DNA of 64,000 nt from Aulostomus chinensis (GCA_037954235.1 JBBMOA010000015.1:8044501-8108500), one strand, 5' to 3'. Positions 24,950 through 37,409 are shown, counted from the stretch's first letter. Program-made: numbers and translations. The notes: generated from the letters alone by a model not told the origin.

Positions 24950-26023
24950 ACTTTGTTGTAGCGAAGACCGTTAAAGGCCATTTAATAGTTAAGGATACGT
25001 CACACGCAGATCCTCTGAGTTATATCCTCCTACATACAGAGTTGCATGTTGGAAAGCATTTTTCAATGCAAGTGTGTGGCATGAAACTAAAGTGATACTT
25101 CATCCATAAAGAGGTTTTTTTTTTCTTCTCAAATTGTCACAAATAGGTTAATTGAGCACAGGGAGATGTTTTCATCTTCTGCATCACTTCTTTATGACTC
25201 CGGACTGCGAGAAGAGCAAGCCATGTTTAATTAGCTTGAAGCTAATGGCGGATAAGGGCTAAGCAACAAAAGCAGAATACCACCAAAACAGTGTCAGTTT
25301 ACAAATACTTAGGGTCATTGTCCATTATAATCCACATTATTATTGATCCATCTGCATAGTCTGTAATCCAAAAACACTTTGATTTTAGCTAAAAAAGGAA
25401 CTATGAGATTTCCAGTCTACCTGAACAAGCACAGCTGAGTTTGGTTCACCTGAATGTGCCAGCTTCAAGTTAAATATACTGGCTGTTTTGTTTTTTTGTT
25501 TTTTGTATTCTAGGGTTACAAACAGAGAACGACAGGAAAAATAGCAGCCTCAAAATACATATTTGTGAGTACTGGAAAGACAAATAACATTTTTTCGGGG
25601 GGGGGATGTGAAGGAGAATCTCTTTTGCTCTTTGAAGATTAAAGACACTATTTTTATATCTCCTTTTTAGAGTTCTCAACAGGAATATTTACTGTCTTTT
25701 TTATGACTAAGTCTTGTCACTGTTTTAAAATAACTTAAAGCATACTAATGAATAATTGTTTTTGCTTATGTTCAAATGCTCCACAAGTATGGAAGCCAAA
25801 TGTGGTCATGTGTATGAGTAAATGATTTATTATCTCGAGACAACAAAGCTCATTGTGTAAGTAGCATTAAGAACAACCACGTCCATTCTTGCTTTCTGTA
25901 TCACAAGAGTAAATGAAGTTTATATTTTCAGAATTTAGATATGATTTCTTGATATGAATCAACAGCAATGTATTGAGTCAGATATTTCCATTTTTTTTTT
26001 TGTATGAAGAGACAATGTGTGTT
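24950..26023. other. Intergenic DNA, nothing specific seen
   Basis: AT-rich unique DNA with a G8 run near 25599 and poly-T tracts. No gene-like signal was found. Confidence 0.5.
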
Positions 26024-26033
26024 CCATTCTGAA

Positions 26034-26389
26034 TATCTATCCATCCTGTTTACCCTGTTAAGGGTCGCAGGGGGGGTGGAGCCTATCCCAGCAGCCTTCA
26101 GGTGATAGGTGGGGTTCACCCTGGACAGGTCACCAGTCCATCACAGGGCCAACACATAGAGACAGACAACCATTCACACTCACAGTCACACCTACAGTCA
26201 ATTTTGAGTATCAATCAGCCTCGTCCCTCTTGATGTCTTTGGACTGTGGGAGGAAGCTGGAGTACCTGGAGAGAACAGGAAGAGCATGTAAAGTGCACAG
26301 AGAAAGATCCCATGCCCGAGCCGGGACTCGAACCTGGAACCTTCTTGCTGTGAGGTGACAACGCTGACCACTGCATCAACGTGCCGCCC
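26034..26389 (-). mobile_element. tRNA-derived SINE, full-length, with target duplication
   Basis: Minus-strand head at 26389: a Pol III A-box-like cgttgatgcagtggtcagcg and a B-box-like ggttcgagtcccggc. It is followed by cagagaaagat-equivalent blocks, a gtctttggactgtgggagg-equivalent block and the common 3' tail ending in (ATGG)n-like sequence. It is flanked by a perfect 10-bp duplication CCATTCTGAA at 26024-26033 and 26390-26399, showing insertion by target-primed reverse transcription. No coding capacity. Confidence 0.85.
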
Positions 26390-26399
26390 CCATTCTGAA

Positions 26400-27411
26400 A
26401 AGTGTGCCTGAAAATTCTTGTATTTCTTACATCAAGTAAGTATGTTGTGCTGCAAACAGAACAATCCAGTATTAAACACACAGTGCAGTTAAATGTGCCT
26501 GTATACAAACGGGTTAATTCTTGTTCCTGACTGAGCCGCCTGCATCTTAAGACTATATACACAGACATCATCTCTGACTTCCTGTAAATGATCTCTGCAT
26601 ACCACACTGTGGCAGATGGAGAAGTGAGCAAGAGGCCAGATGCTGTGCTCTGCTTTGGCAGAGGAAATAGCACTGCTATATCCGAGCTGTTTTCACACAA
26701 GGCCCTCAAACACTGATAGTGTATGTGTCACTGACGTTTAAGCAACGCAAATACATCTACGACCTTAATGATCAGGCTGCAGTGGCAGGTATAAGATCAC
26801 TATAAATCACACCAAACTTCCTTAGTTTGATTTATTCATTCCTTTTGAGGTGAATGACCTTCTTGTTCTTTTGAAAAAGAAGTGATTTGGACTACTGTCA
26901 GATGATAGAAAAGGAAAAGGACAAGTGTTACTAAAAACATCAAAACCCTTTTTTTTTTGGATTATATGTTTCTTCTAGGAACAGAGAAAATGAGGCTTCT
27001 GGCAATCAAGGAAGTGCATGCAACGATTACATAGGTTTGAGGGACCAAGTTCAGGGGTAAACCACTTAAATATGAGCTTGGTATTTTATAAATCAAGCAT
27101 CACCCTAATCACAGCTAATTATTAATTGTGGCAGCAGTTGTGATAGATGTCGTGGTGCAGCTTCTTGCCAGCAGAGGGAGCCAGACAGTTGTGGTGGGAG
27201 GCGTTAATCCAAGGCAGAGCCCGCTCACCAGAAACTCACTGATCTGACTGAAATGACATCAGCGTCTCCTCCCACCAACCAAGACTCCCTCCTGGTCGCT
27301 GAGGCCAAAGCTTGTCTATGCAAAGGAAGATGTGATAATAACATCGTATTCATGTAATGCAGTTTTGAAATGCACTTCCTCCGAGCGCTGTTGCAAACTG
27401 CCAACATGGGA

Positions 27412-27475
<64 letters not shown>

Positions 27476-28206
27476 AGAAATGTGTTTTAGTTTTTATGCA
27501 TGCAAATTAAAAAGAAAAAAAAAAAGGTCCCAGCCTGCATGTTGTGAATATCCTTATTGTGTTGCTTTATACGTGGTTGGTTTTGACCATAGTTTTTGGT
27601 CAGTAATTGCAGTGGGCCCCTAGCTGGCTGAAGCCCTCAGCTGATAACACAAGAATCTCCATAAATGTCATGATTGACAATGTACAGGATACTGTAGCTT
27701 CTGTAAAGGGGCCCCATGTCACGAGCCTGGGGTTGAATGGGTCTGTGACTGGTCTGGTTGGAAGTCGGGGGCCCTCCAGGACTTTTCTGACTTGGGCTCC
27801 CAGAGTAGTTCTAAACACCCTTGCTTGTGACTTCCATGTTACATTTCAGAAACAGATGAAATAAATCTATTTACATATACTGTAACGTATTATCAGTTTT
27901 GCATAAATATATACATATAAATATATATATTGATATTATCATTCTGATGTTAGCATGTAGCTCCTGAACAGGCTGTGAAAAATACACCATTTTAGAGATG
28001 CTTTGTGTTTTGTTTTGTTTTTTAATCTACTTTCTGTGTGTCTCTGGGCAAATATTTCTCATTCGAAGGATTTTTTATGATGGGATAGTCCCTTTATGTC
28101 CTATTTAGTCTTGAAACGCAAACATGAATAAACCTGGTGCCAGAAGGGACGCAAAAGTCCAGCAAAAAGTCTCCCTAACAACATCGTCCGATTAAACGTA
28201 ACCAGA
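26400..28206. other. Upstream interval of arhgap26, no gene seen
   Basis: Contains the (CA)n tract at 27417-27472 and otherwise AT-rich unique DNA up to the CpG-rich promoter. Confidence 0.5.
27417..27472. repeat. (CA)n microsatellite
   Basis: Perfect CA repeat of 56 bp. Confidence 0.97.
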
Positions 28207-28239
28207 GTGAGATCTCTTCAAAATGTTCCCTCCTCTATT

Positions 28240-28893
28240 ATACTAACCGCACTGTCGCCTCAAACTCCTCAGTCCGGCGGTCTGATTGGCCGAGAGAGGT
28301 GTCAATCAGGGGATTACCCGCGTCGGGGTAGGTTGATTACGGGCTGCAGCGCGGAGCAGAGCGGGGCAGGAGAAAGCATTGCCCGAGGAAGACACAGCAT
28401 TTACGAGCCTGGTTGTGTTGTTGCAGCCTCCCTCCCTCCCTCATCGCCCCTGTCCGACTGTCCGCTCCAGGATGACTTGGTCGAGAGGAATGCAGCACTG
28501 GTTTACCTGAGAAAGTGGACTCTTTTGACCCCCCCCCCCCCTCTCCCCCGGCAAAACACTTATTCTGCTGTAACTTTTTATTTCATTTAATTGGACTCCG
28601 TGTCGGATTGCTGCTGCTCTTCTGAAAGAGGAGTCTGCTCAACTTCATTTAAAACAAATAGAAAGGTTATGTAGTTGGTTATATCTCTTGGAAAACTATT
28701 TACCCCTTGTTTACATATTATAATTGGATTTCCATCATTTCTAGCAGCAGTAGCAGCTATAGAGGCTCACGTCAGGGAGTTCTCCCTCCTCCTCTTGTTC
28801 CTCCGTCTTGTCGGAGCGTCTTGCTGGGTCGTCCCGGTCCAGGTTGTGCTGTGGCCGGTGGTGGTTGCGGCGGCGGTGGTGGTGGTGGTGAAG
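28240..28893 (+). promoter_or_regulatory. arhgap26: arhgap26 CpG-rich promoter and 5' UTR
   Basis: This stretch is clearly richer in GC and CpG than the surrounding AT-rich DNA, typical of a vertebrate CpG-island promoter. It contains an inverted CCAAT box (ATTGG at 28285-28289), a GC-box-like GCGGGGCAGG at 28361-28370, a C10-11 run near 28531, and (GGT)n just before the ATG. No clear TATA box is seen, so the start site cannot be placed. The frame upstream of the ATG is open for 73 codons but has no recognisable homology. Confidence 0.6.
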
Positions 28894-29047
28894 ATGGGAC
28901 TTCCTGCTCTGGAGTTCAGTGACTGTTACCTGGACAGCCCGCAGTTCAGGGAGAGACTGAAGTCCCACGAACTGGAGCTGGACAAGACCAACAAGTTCAT
29001 CAAGGAGCTGATTAAAGACGGCAAGGCGCTGATCCAGGCTTTAAAAA
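28894..29047 (+). CDS. arhgap26: arhgap26 (GRAF1) first coding exon, start of the BAR domain
   Basis: Encodes the first 51 residues plus one base, beginning MGLPALEFSD and continuing with LDSPQFRERLKSHELELDK and TNKFIKELIKDGKALIQALK. This is nearly identical to the start of human ARHGAP26. GRAF1 is a cytosolic RhoA/Cdc42 GTPase-activating protein with BAR, PH, RhoGAP and SH3 domains that bends membrane tubules in clathrin-independent endocytosis and binds focal adhesion kinase. Only the first part of the BAR domain, its amphipathic N-terminus and first helix, lies here. The ATG has a strong Kozak context (AAGATGG) and the exon ends in the strong donor A|GTAAGT at 29048. The rest of the gene must lie beyond 64000. 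Paralogues arhgap10 and arhgap42 share this exon type, but the sequence and the fgf1 neighbour favour arhgap26. Confidence 0.93.
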
Positions 29048-29329
29048 GTAAGTAGAGACATGCTTGTGACTGTCACTCATGCATGCTGGCAAACACGAAT
29101 GTGCTTTGATGCTTTATGAAGACTTCTTAGCCCTCCATGTGCTGCTCTCCTAAATCTTATCTCAGCTGCACTGGAATCAAATGTGAAGCTCACACTCTTG
29201 CTGTGTGTCACTGATTATTATACTAGATGTTATAAGGTGGGAACATTTGAGTAAGTAGCGGTCTGTCTTGTGAAGCTGTCAGCACATCAGCTTACACCAG
29301 ATGGCATTTAGAGGGAGAGAGAGGGAGTG

Positions 29330-29332
<3 letters not shown>

Positions 29333-29372
<40 letters not shown>
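29333..29372. repeat. (GT)n microsatellite in arhgap26 intron 1
   Basis: Perfect GT repeat about 290 bp after the exon 1 donor. Confidence 0.96.
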
Positions 29373-29376
<4 letters not shown>

Positions 29377-30679
29377 CTGTGATGTTGAAAAAAATGTTAA
29401 TAAAGGTTTTAGCAACTAGAAAATCCCTCCTATAAACCAACCGAGGTATTTACTTGAAAAGGTGAAGCTGCATTTAGATTTATTAATGCTGGAGATATCT
29501 GGGAGAAGCAGAGCTTAAAGCCACAATGTGTAACATTTCTGCACTGAGGTAAAAGAAACTACGTCTGTGTTATAAATTATGTTTAAATTGTGCACTTAGT
29601 ACGAGTGATAGTCTGGTTTTAACCTGAACAACGGTGTGAGTATAAACGTGCTTATTCCACCTACACTTTTTGGTTGCAACTGCTGTCACCGTGTAATGAC
29701 AATGAATTCCAAGCCAGCTAGCTTGCTATTAGCAAACTTAATACTGAAGACTAAATTCTAATAATAAATAAAGTAAGTTTGAGAATAAATAAATAAACTC
29801 AATACTGATGAAAATTTGCATGGTAACATAAGGCTGATTTGCTGAGGTATTTCTCTGAATAACTGCAAAGATATATAGTCAATATCTTAAACGTTACTTT
29901 TCAAGGGCCCCCGTTGCTGCATGCTGGGCCGAGCACCGGCCACGACGATTATGATTGGCTTACAGAAATACAAACAAGTCAGGGCTTTTGTTTTCTTTTT
30001 TTTCCAGCTTCGTCAGAGTACATCTGTCATGCTTGTATGTTACCAGGACAGTCTCAGGAACTCAGTCAAGGCTCAGATAATGGCAACTGACATCAACCCT
30101 TATCTTAACCCATCACAAACTCACACCAGCGCGAATCAAAGTCATGATGTTCTCATATCCTGGTGAACGAGGTCCGTCAGATACTGATGGTAGACTAGGA
30201 GGACACGAGGGTATTGAATAAGTTTAGAGCCAATGTCTGGTATTTTTAGCCTGATGCTATTCAGAAGTTGTTTTATGAGTTATTTTTGGGGTTTCGCTGT
30301 TAAATCTCTCCATCCTGTGAAGTGTAATATCTTTTTTTTGGGGGCATAATAATAGACACAAGTTTTTTTAATTGTAAAGATACAAAGTTTCTCCTTGTCT
30401 CAGGTTTCTAGGAGCTGTTATGTTTTGGTAGTGTATTATTCACGCTGGTCAAATCCAGAAAGACAACCTCCTGCTGAGTCCGGGGCAAACGAGGCTGCCC
30501 GTCAACATGAACTTTCCACCCTGTGTCATTGACTGTACCTTTTTTTTTTTTTTTAAGCAAACAAACCACCTCTTCTCTCTGTTACCACAAAGCTCTGTCA
30601 GCTGACGCTTTGAAGACACATCTGTTTTTGTCTGTTGGTGAGATCTGGAAATCAAACAGAATGGCCGCTGTGGTTGAGA

Positions 30680-30724
30680 TGAGAGAGAGGGAGGGAGGGA
30701 GAGAGAGAGAGAGAGAGAGAGAGA
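30680..30724. repeat. Purine (GA)n tract
   Basis: GA and GGGA repeats, all purine on the plus strand. Confidence 0.92.
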
Positions 30725-32167
30725 TATTTCCCTGTTCTGTGCTATTCTGCCAGGGTGCTGCCCCAAAAGAGCACATCAGCAAATATTCCTCGTTCATCTT
30801 TTTATACACAGTAGTACTGGCATTTACTGGTATGTTCGACGAGACTCAGCAGTAGCAACACATCTATACCACCCAGTCTGTCCCAGCAAGGCTGCTGCTT
30901 TGTAGTTCGTCTTTTTAGTTACAAAGTGCGTTTTTTGCTGTAATGATTAGCCGACATGCATGTTGAGTGATAGATTATTACTCTGTTACTTTATTACCAA
31001 GAGTGTTTCTGTAAAGCGCTTGTGAGAGCATCAGAGCAGCACCACCCCATCCTCATTTGTTAACACTGGACAACTATGGCCACTCTGACGCTGGATCGAA
31101 CATCCATGATGTCTTCATGTAGGTGCACCAGTACCCCACAGCTCGTAGATGCGCTGACTTTGCTGATCAGTCAAATCAATTAATGGACATTAGCCAACAT
31201 AACGGGGGTGGTTATGGTCAGCAGTTAGCCCTCCATCCTCCTCCTGCTTCCTGTGACTCCACTCCCATCCTGTGTATCAGTGCAGTGTTGAAGTTAGAAC
31301 ATGAGCAGGTCTAGTTGAAGGAGATGATTGCACAAGTTACCTCACTCACTCTCACCCCCTGAAACCCTATCAGTGGGAGTGTGTGTGATGACTTAATTTA
31401 ATAATACAGGTACAAAATATATTCTTCTGCATTTCTGAAACATTCCTCTGATATGGTTAGTTTTATTCTGAAATATTAGCATATTGGCCTACCGGTTTAG
31501 TTGTTTGGATGAATTGCCGCCACTAGATCACATATTTACAGCAGCTTTAGCTTGTTTGTGGGTGTCAAAATGGTTTGTGCAGTGCAAGCAATTAGAAGTG
31601 CTTCGGCATCCAAACAGATACACAGCACACAGATAGAAACGGGTGTGAGTGAAAGAGTGTGTCAGCCAGATGTCATCTGAGCGCAGATGTAGCTTGTCAT
31701 TATGGCACCAGCAGTCGTAGTAATGTTCGGTTCCCTGTTCCACCTCGAACATGACATGGCTCAATCAGCCAAAGAAAGCTTTTATTACTGGCTGAGTGTT
31801 CACTGCTGTGGTGAAACAAACAAGTCACCATGTTGTTGAGACACTTAAGTGACACAGACACACAACGTTTTGGTGTTTTCAAGTGTGAAGAAAACTGGAG
31901 TTACTTTTTAAGTTCACATCACTGGGAAAATGACCAGGCAGGCAGGATGTTTTGATTGGACATACGAGATTTGACAAAAAAGATGAGAGGTTTGTTAATA
32001 TTACATGTTGTTATTATTTATTATCCGCTATCCCATGTTTGAATTATCTAAATTATGACTTAATCTGCTTTTTGTTCATTCCAACAAATATATCATGCCT
32101 CAGCAATAACAATGATGGAACGCCACCTTCATCTGAGTTTGGCAGGCTCCGATTTGGCCTTGACTAC

Positions 32168-32232
32168 TTTTACATTTACAACTCATTTGGCAGATGCTTT
32201 TAGCCAAAGCGTCTAACAAATGAGGAAGAACA
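32168..32232 (+). repeat. Teleost repeat end fragment
   Basis: tttacatttacaactcattt followed by ggcagatgcttttagccaaa and gcgtctaacaaatgagg. It matches the fish repeat-end phrase with atttggcagacgcttttatc and caaagcgacttacaa. It abuts the LINE fragment that follows. Confidence 0.6.
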
Positions 32233-32298
32233 GTCAAGCCTCGGGACAGTAGGAGTACTGTAACACGCCTCTGGACGAGCTGCCAACAAGCACACTGT

Positions 32299-32905
32299 CT
32301 AAAATGCAGCAGCACATCTGGTCTTCAACCGGCCAAAAAAAGCTTGTGTCCATCCACTTTTCATTACTCTTCAATTCTACCCACTGGCTCATGGTTGCTG
32401 CTCAAATTAAGCTCAAGTCACTAAATACTTGCCAACAAAGTGACCATTAACTTGACACACACCTACCTGAGGATTTCGTGCCTTCTCCTTACAATCTGTG
32501 AATGTAATGACAAATAGCGTTCAATGCGAGTCAGGAAATATCAATCCAAACTCCTCTCCTGTGTGGTCTCTCACTGGTGGAATGAGTTTCCAAACTCAGT
32601 CTGTATTTAAAAATGACTTCAGGAACTTCTCTTCCAAGAGTCCTTGCTCACATAATATTCTCTTAATTTTCTCTCAATCGTTCCATTACTATTTCTTAAA
32701 GAAAATGATCTGCAAAGCCATTCAAAGCTATTTCTTGAACCTGCAACCAGAGTGAGTGGCAAACTCCTGTCAGGCAGAACTGATAGTTTGTGTTCTTATT
32801 CACAAGTGAAGTACTTTTTCTTGATCTACTGTGTCTCAGATTGCACCTAATTTTCTTTCTGCTTTGGAGAGAAGCGTATTCTAAATTAATGAATATAAAT
32901 AAATG
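32299..32905 (+). mobile_element. Non-LTR retrotransposon (LINE) 3' fragment, C-terminal RT region, decayed
   Basis: The frame at about 32303 reads NAAAHLVFNRPKKACVHPLF then ITLQFYPLAH, matching the post-reverse-transcriptase segment NAAARLV-NRPK--HVTPLF--LHWLPV of L2/Rex-like fish LINEs. After a stop, a later frame has MSFQTQSVFKNDFRNFSSKS, corresponding to the LP-S-R---S---FK--LKTHLF block. It ends with a degenerate ggagagaagcgtattctaaa and taaataaatg, the usual 3' signature (ggataaaagcgtctgctaaa). 5'-truncated, frameshifted and non-functional. Confidence 0.7.
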
Positions 32906-34730
32906 TTTTTGGACCTGAATGAGGACACAGTTGAAGACAGCGATCTGATAAATGGTGCAATAAATCTAGAAAACTCCATCAAGGAATATGTCAAGTCAGC
33001 TTTAAAAAAAAAAAAAACTCAAGCAGACCAGTAGTAGCCTCCCAGTCTGTGAATAATTTACTCCAAAATCAATAGAACAATGCTGCAGCTTTAAACAGTA
33101 CAAATACACTTACAGTGCCTGTTCCTGGTCTGGCGTCCCAGGGCTAGTACAGGACTAGTTATTGACAATGAGGTCATCGTCAGCTCCACTGACACCGCCT
33201 CTTCCTGGAGTTGGGAATGCTGATGTACTTTGAACATACTTATACATGCATACACACCTGGAATGCAGTGACAGGACAACAGCATCCTTTTTTAATACTT
33301 AGTACTTTGCTTCGCTATTACAATGTGGTTTTGGATGTATGGTTTATTTTTCGGTTGATGTTGGGAGTAGAAAATACAATCAACTTTGCTCTTAACGGCG
33401 CTATATTGAGGTGTGGCAATATGCTTCCTCTAATTTGTTTGGAATATGAGTGAGGTCACTAATTGGCCAAATCTCTCTTATGGTATCTTTAAGTTATTAA
33501 GGGAGTTGTGTTAACTGGAAAAAAAAAACAACCCAAAAACCATAAAGTAAATCTTCTTGATTTATCTTCAGTAAGTGGTTTCAAGAAAAAGATCATTGTG
33601 GGTTACAGATGTACAGCCTGGACAGTAACATTCTTTCCTCTGTAATAATTAGGAGTGACAGACCAGATGTGAAAAATTAAACAATGGCTGAAGATGGTGG
33701 CACTTTGGAAGAATAGCCTCAAACGTGATCCAAATCCTACATCACTCCCCTGCTGAAGAACCCCTGCCGTATGTAAATTACATCAACACTGAAATCCCTT
33801 TGTCCTTGAAAAACAGCTTTAATTTTAGTAAAAATATTTCAAAACCATGTCCCTAAAAGCACACACATTGTTCAGGCATGTGTACACTGTTGCGTGCAGC
33901 CTGTGACTGCTTAAAACAGCCCTCCGCCCGTTAGCGCCGTCTTGATAATGGGCTAACTTTCAGGTGTTTACTCCGACTTCAAATTTTACTGTCCCAACCT
34001 CCCAAGCCAGCCACTAGCTAACTGAGGGTTGCAGCCCTGAGCAGGAGAAGCGGGAATTCCCTGCCTCTGATCGTACACAGTTGCAGTTACATGCCTCCTT
34101 CTCAATCTTCCTCTCTCTGTAGCTTATGTCTTTGTTTTTCTGCCGCCACCCACTGTGCTGTTGGCGAGTAATAAGAAGGGTAATGGCAGTCATTCAGTGG
34201 TTCAACTGTCAACAGTGCTGATAGATGAGGGTCACACACATACAAATGCACACCGCACCATAACGAATTCTCAATTATGGTCGATGGAGGGAGTGAACCC
34301 TCTTTTGAAAGGTCCTGAGCAAAAGAAAAGTATGTGCCGAAGGGCAAATAAAAGACAGAAAGAGTGTATGAGAGGGAAACAGGAGTTGGGGGTGTTGTTG
34401 TTGCTCACAATAGTCTTGAAAAGCCAACATGGCCTTTTTTTTTTTTTTTTTTTACCCACGTACACAGAAGCCTCAAGTAGAGAAATCTAGGTTGCAGAGA
34501 GAGGAAGAGGAGGGGAGAGGGTAGATGAGGATGGAAGACATATAGCTGAATACATGATATACAAGAAAAAAAGAGGGAAGGCTGTGTTTGTGTGTGTGTG
34601 TTTGTGTTTTTCTTTTTACAGCATATTGTCTGAATTTAGAGACTGTACATGTGTGTTTCGCATCACCAGTACATTTCTGCCCATTACAAGATGTGTTTGT
34701 TGGAGAAATGGGCATGTATACCACATATTC

Positions 34731-34733
<3 letters not shown>

Positions 34734-34791
<58 letters not shown>
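34734..34791. repeat. (GT)n microsatellite
   Basis: Perfect GT repeat of 58 bp. Confidence 0.97.
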
Positions 34792-34795
<4 letters not shown>

Positions 34796-34925
34796 TATTG
34801 CTGCTGCAGCACAGCACAGCACAGTGGGGGTTGGGGGTCTTCCTTGAGCTGTGACGTACTGCGTAGGAGAAATTAGGGCACGACTGAACCCAGGCTTGGC
34901 GCTATTGTTGTCTCAGATTTGTCAG

Positions 34926-34929
<4 letters not shown>

Positions 34930-34963
<34 letters not shown>
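34930..34963. repeat. (CA)n microsatellite
   Basis: Perfect CA repeat about 140 bp after a (GT)n tract. The two are inverted relative to each other. Confidence 0.96.
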
Positions 34964-34965
<2 letters not shown>

Positions 34966-37091
34966 CACTGAAGAGGTTTTTTTTTTAGCCTTTATTTATT
35001 CAGGGGTGCTTCTGCAAAAAAGAGAAGATCACACTGACGCTATTGCACATTCACACGTGGATCCTAACTTTCCCCATCCACATTTCTCCTGCTGATCCTG
35101 GTGATTGAACCAGCAACACAAGGTAGCTTCTCTAACCACTGGTGATGAAAGGGTTAACCAAGGTTTTCTTTCTTGTGTAGCTTGTCGTCGCTGCCAAACA
35201 CACTCATTTTTTTTTTGTGGCAATAATAAAATTTGCAGTCTGTCAGATAGTCCCTGTGCAGCTACAGTTTGAAGTATTCCTTACGTGAGTCAGCTTCTTG
35301 ATGCACTGAGGTATGACTTACATGTTGTCTCTCATGACAGTAAAGGACTCGTTCCCTGGTATGTCGCCTCCACTCTCGGGCTCACAGATGCCTGTACATG
35401 CAGATCAAACTAGATGACGGTCTGTATTTCCTCCTCACAAATGTGAACATTCACTCCTGTGACACCTCAAATGGAATTATACCTTACTTAGACTTTTTTA
35501 GTCTCTTTAATGGGCAAATCCAGATTGTATTCACATTAATGTTGGAAAGTCTGGCCAGCAACAAAAAAAAACACATCTGCAATTTTGACTTATCGGATCC
35601 AAACCAAACATTTGGACGGGGGTTTGAAATATGACTGAGACGTCCGGCTGCTCAAATCGGGTTTCAGACCTTCTTTTGCATCACACACACATTGATGACA
35701 TCAAATCCAGGAACAGAAATGCATCAGAGCGGCAAACTTTGAGGTCATTACATGGCGGTGCGCATGTTTGAATGAAATAAATTGTCTGCTGCCACCGCTT
35801 CCTTCCTCCTCATAGCTAAACCGGATTACCTGCAGGGCTGTTAAACTTGGTCATAAATGATCTTTGAATATTCCCTCGAAAGAAAAAAATACAGGTATGA
35901 ATACATTCCGCTCAGACATGTAGTGTGAAAAACCACGGTGACTTAAAAATTCCAGACTGAAGACGGCAAACCTATGCAGTGTGAACTATGCAGCATTGAT
36001 TTCCAGGAAAAATGAATTATGGAATTTGTCAAATTGTTTCAGCACATGACAGAGTTGTAAATATGAATAGAAACGTACACTTTAAATACGTTAAATGTTA
36101 CTTTAAATAAGTTGTCTGGCCGTAAAATATTGAATATATCGACTCTTTGTGCTGATCACACGGATTTCTTTTAAAAAAGGAAGCAGGAAAAATGACACTT
36201 TTATCCACTGAAAACTTATATGATTTAATAAAGTTCTTGCTGCCGCCTCTTGGCAGTGCTGCAGGTTCCGCCATATCTTAAGTATAAAAATGTTTTCATA
36301 ACACTTGAGAACCTGGTAGGAATTGAAGTGTATATATCACACTTAAAAACACAGTAGTTTTTTTTTTCTCACCACTCCTTCATTTGATTACAGTTATATC
36401 ATAAAACATGGGGTATGGAGCAGGAACAAGAAAGGAAAACTGACTCTGTGGAATGCTCTTTAAATTTCTGCTCTGTGTTACCCGATCGCTGCTGTACAGT
36501 CATAAAAGAGTCAGCTGCACTCCTCACTGCTGTGTAAAAAGCTGCTTTTATTGCAGGTGGTAACGGAGGTAAATTGTTTAATTGGACTGTTTTATCGACT
36601 CTTGGTGGTCGGTAAATTGCTGTACCTGAAACCTCACTCTCATCCTCCTGTGTGATGAATAAACGGCGACCTTTTTATTTTATTTGTTTTAACTTGAAAA
36701 TTGATCATTTTTAGACAAAGGAAACAACCTGGTTAAATGTTATACAGCGAATGCTTTTCTGGCCCCCCTTGAATCTTGCTTTTCCTGCCTTCCTTTAGTT
36801 TCGAGTAGTTTTTTTTTTTTAACTTGTCTGTGTAAAATTGTTAAACCCATCATGCATTTCTTATTGAGTTTGTGGCAATCAACTTTGTTTTCAGTCGCTG
36901 GGTAAGCATGTACAGCTGCAGTCGAGCTGTATTTGTAGCTTGTTAGGCTGATAAATTTTTACTACCGGTGTTGTCCCAGAGTTCAAGAAAGGGAAAATAT
37001 TGCTTCATTTATCGAAGTGTGTCCATCTCCAGAGCTGGTTGCAATCAGACTTTCTTCCAGTACATCTTTTTTTCCTACACAAATTGAATCA

Positions 37092-37409
37092 GGGTGGCAC
37101 GGTGGTGCAGTGGTCAGCACTGTCACCTCACAGCAAGAAGGTTCCGGGTTCAAGTCCCGGCTCGGGCACGGGGTCTTTCTGTGTGGAGTCTGCATGTTCT
37201 CCCTGTGCCTGTGTGGGTTCTCTCTGGTACTCCAGCTTCCTCCCACAGTCCAAAGACATGCAAGAGGAGACTAGGTGGGTTGGCCCTGCGATGGACTGGT
37301 GACCCATCCAGGGTGAACCCCGCCTCTCGCCCGAAGGCTGCCCCCCCCCACGACCCTTAACAGGATAAGAGGTAGAAAATGGATGGATGGATGGATGGAT
37401 GGATGATGG
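37092..37409 (+). mobile_element. tRNA-derived SINE with internal deletion
   Basis: Head gggtggcacggtggtgcagt with A-box-like tggtgcagtggtcagcac and B-box-like gggttcaagtcccgg, then the body with ctcccacagtccaaagacat. The common tail is gatggactggtgacccatcc followed by a block ending in aggataagaggtagaaaatg and (GATG)n. It is flanked by diverged 13-bp repeats acaaattgaatca (37079-37091) and acaaatcgaacca (37410-37422). It lacks the roughly 75-bp block with gtgtgaatggttgtctgtct that the copy at 53881 keeps. Confidence 0.85.

Noticed and set aside
26330..26389. Possible tRNA gene
   Set aside because: The A and B boxes belong to the head of a SINE with target duplications; there is no cloverleaf with a paired acceptor stem.
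26215..26709. 164-codon minus-strand frame
   Set aside because: Its C-terminal half is a translated SINE, which recurs in the frame at 37000-37302; the rest has no homology.
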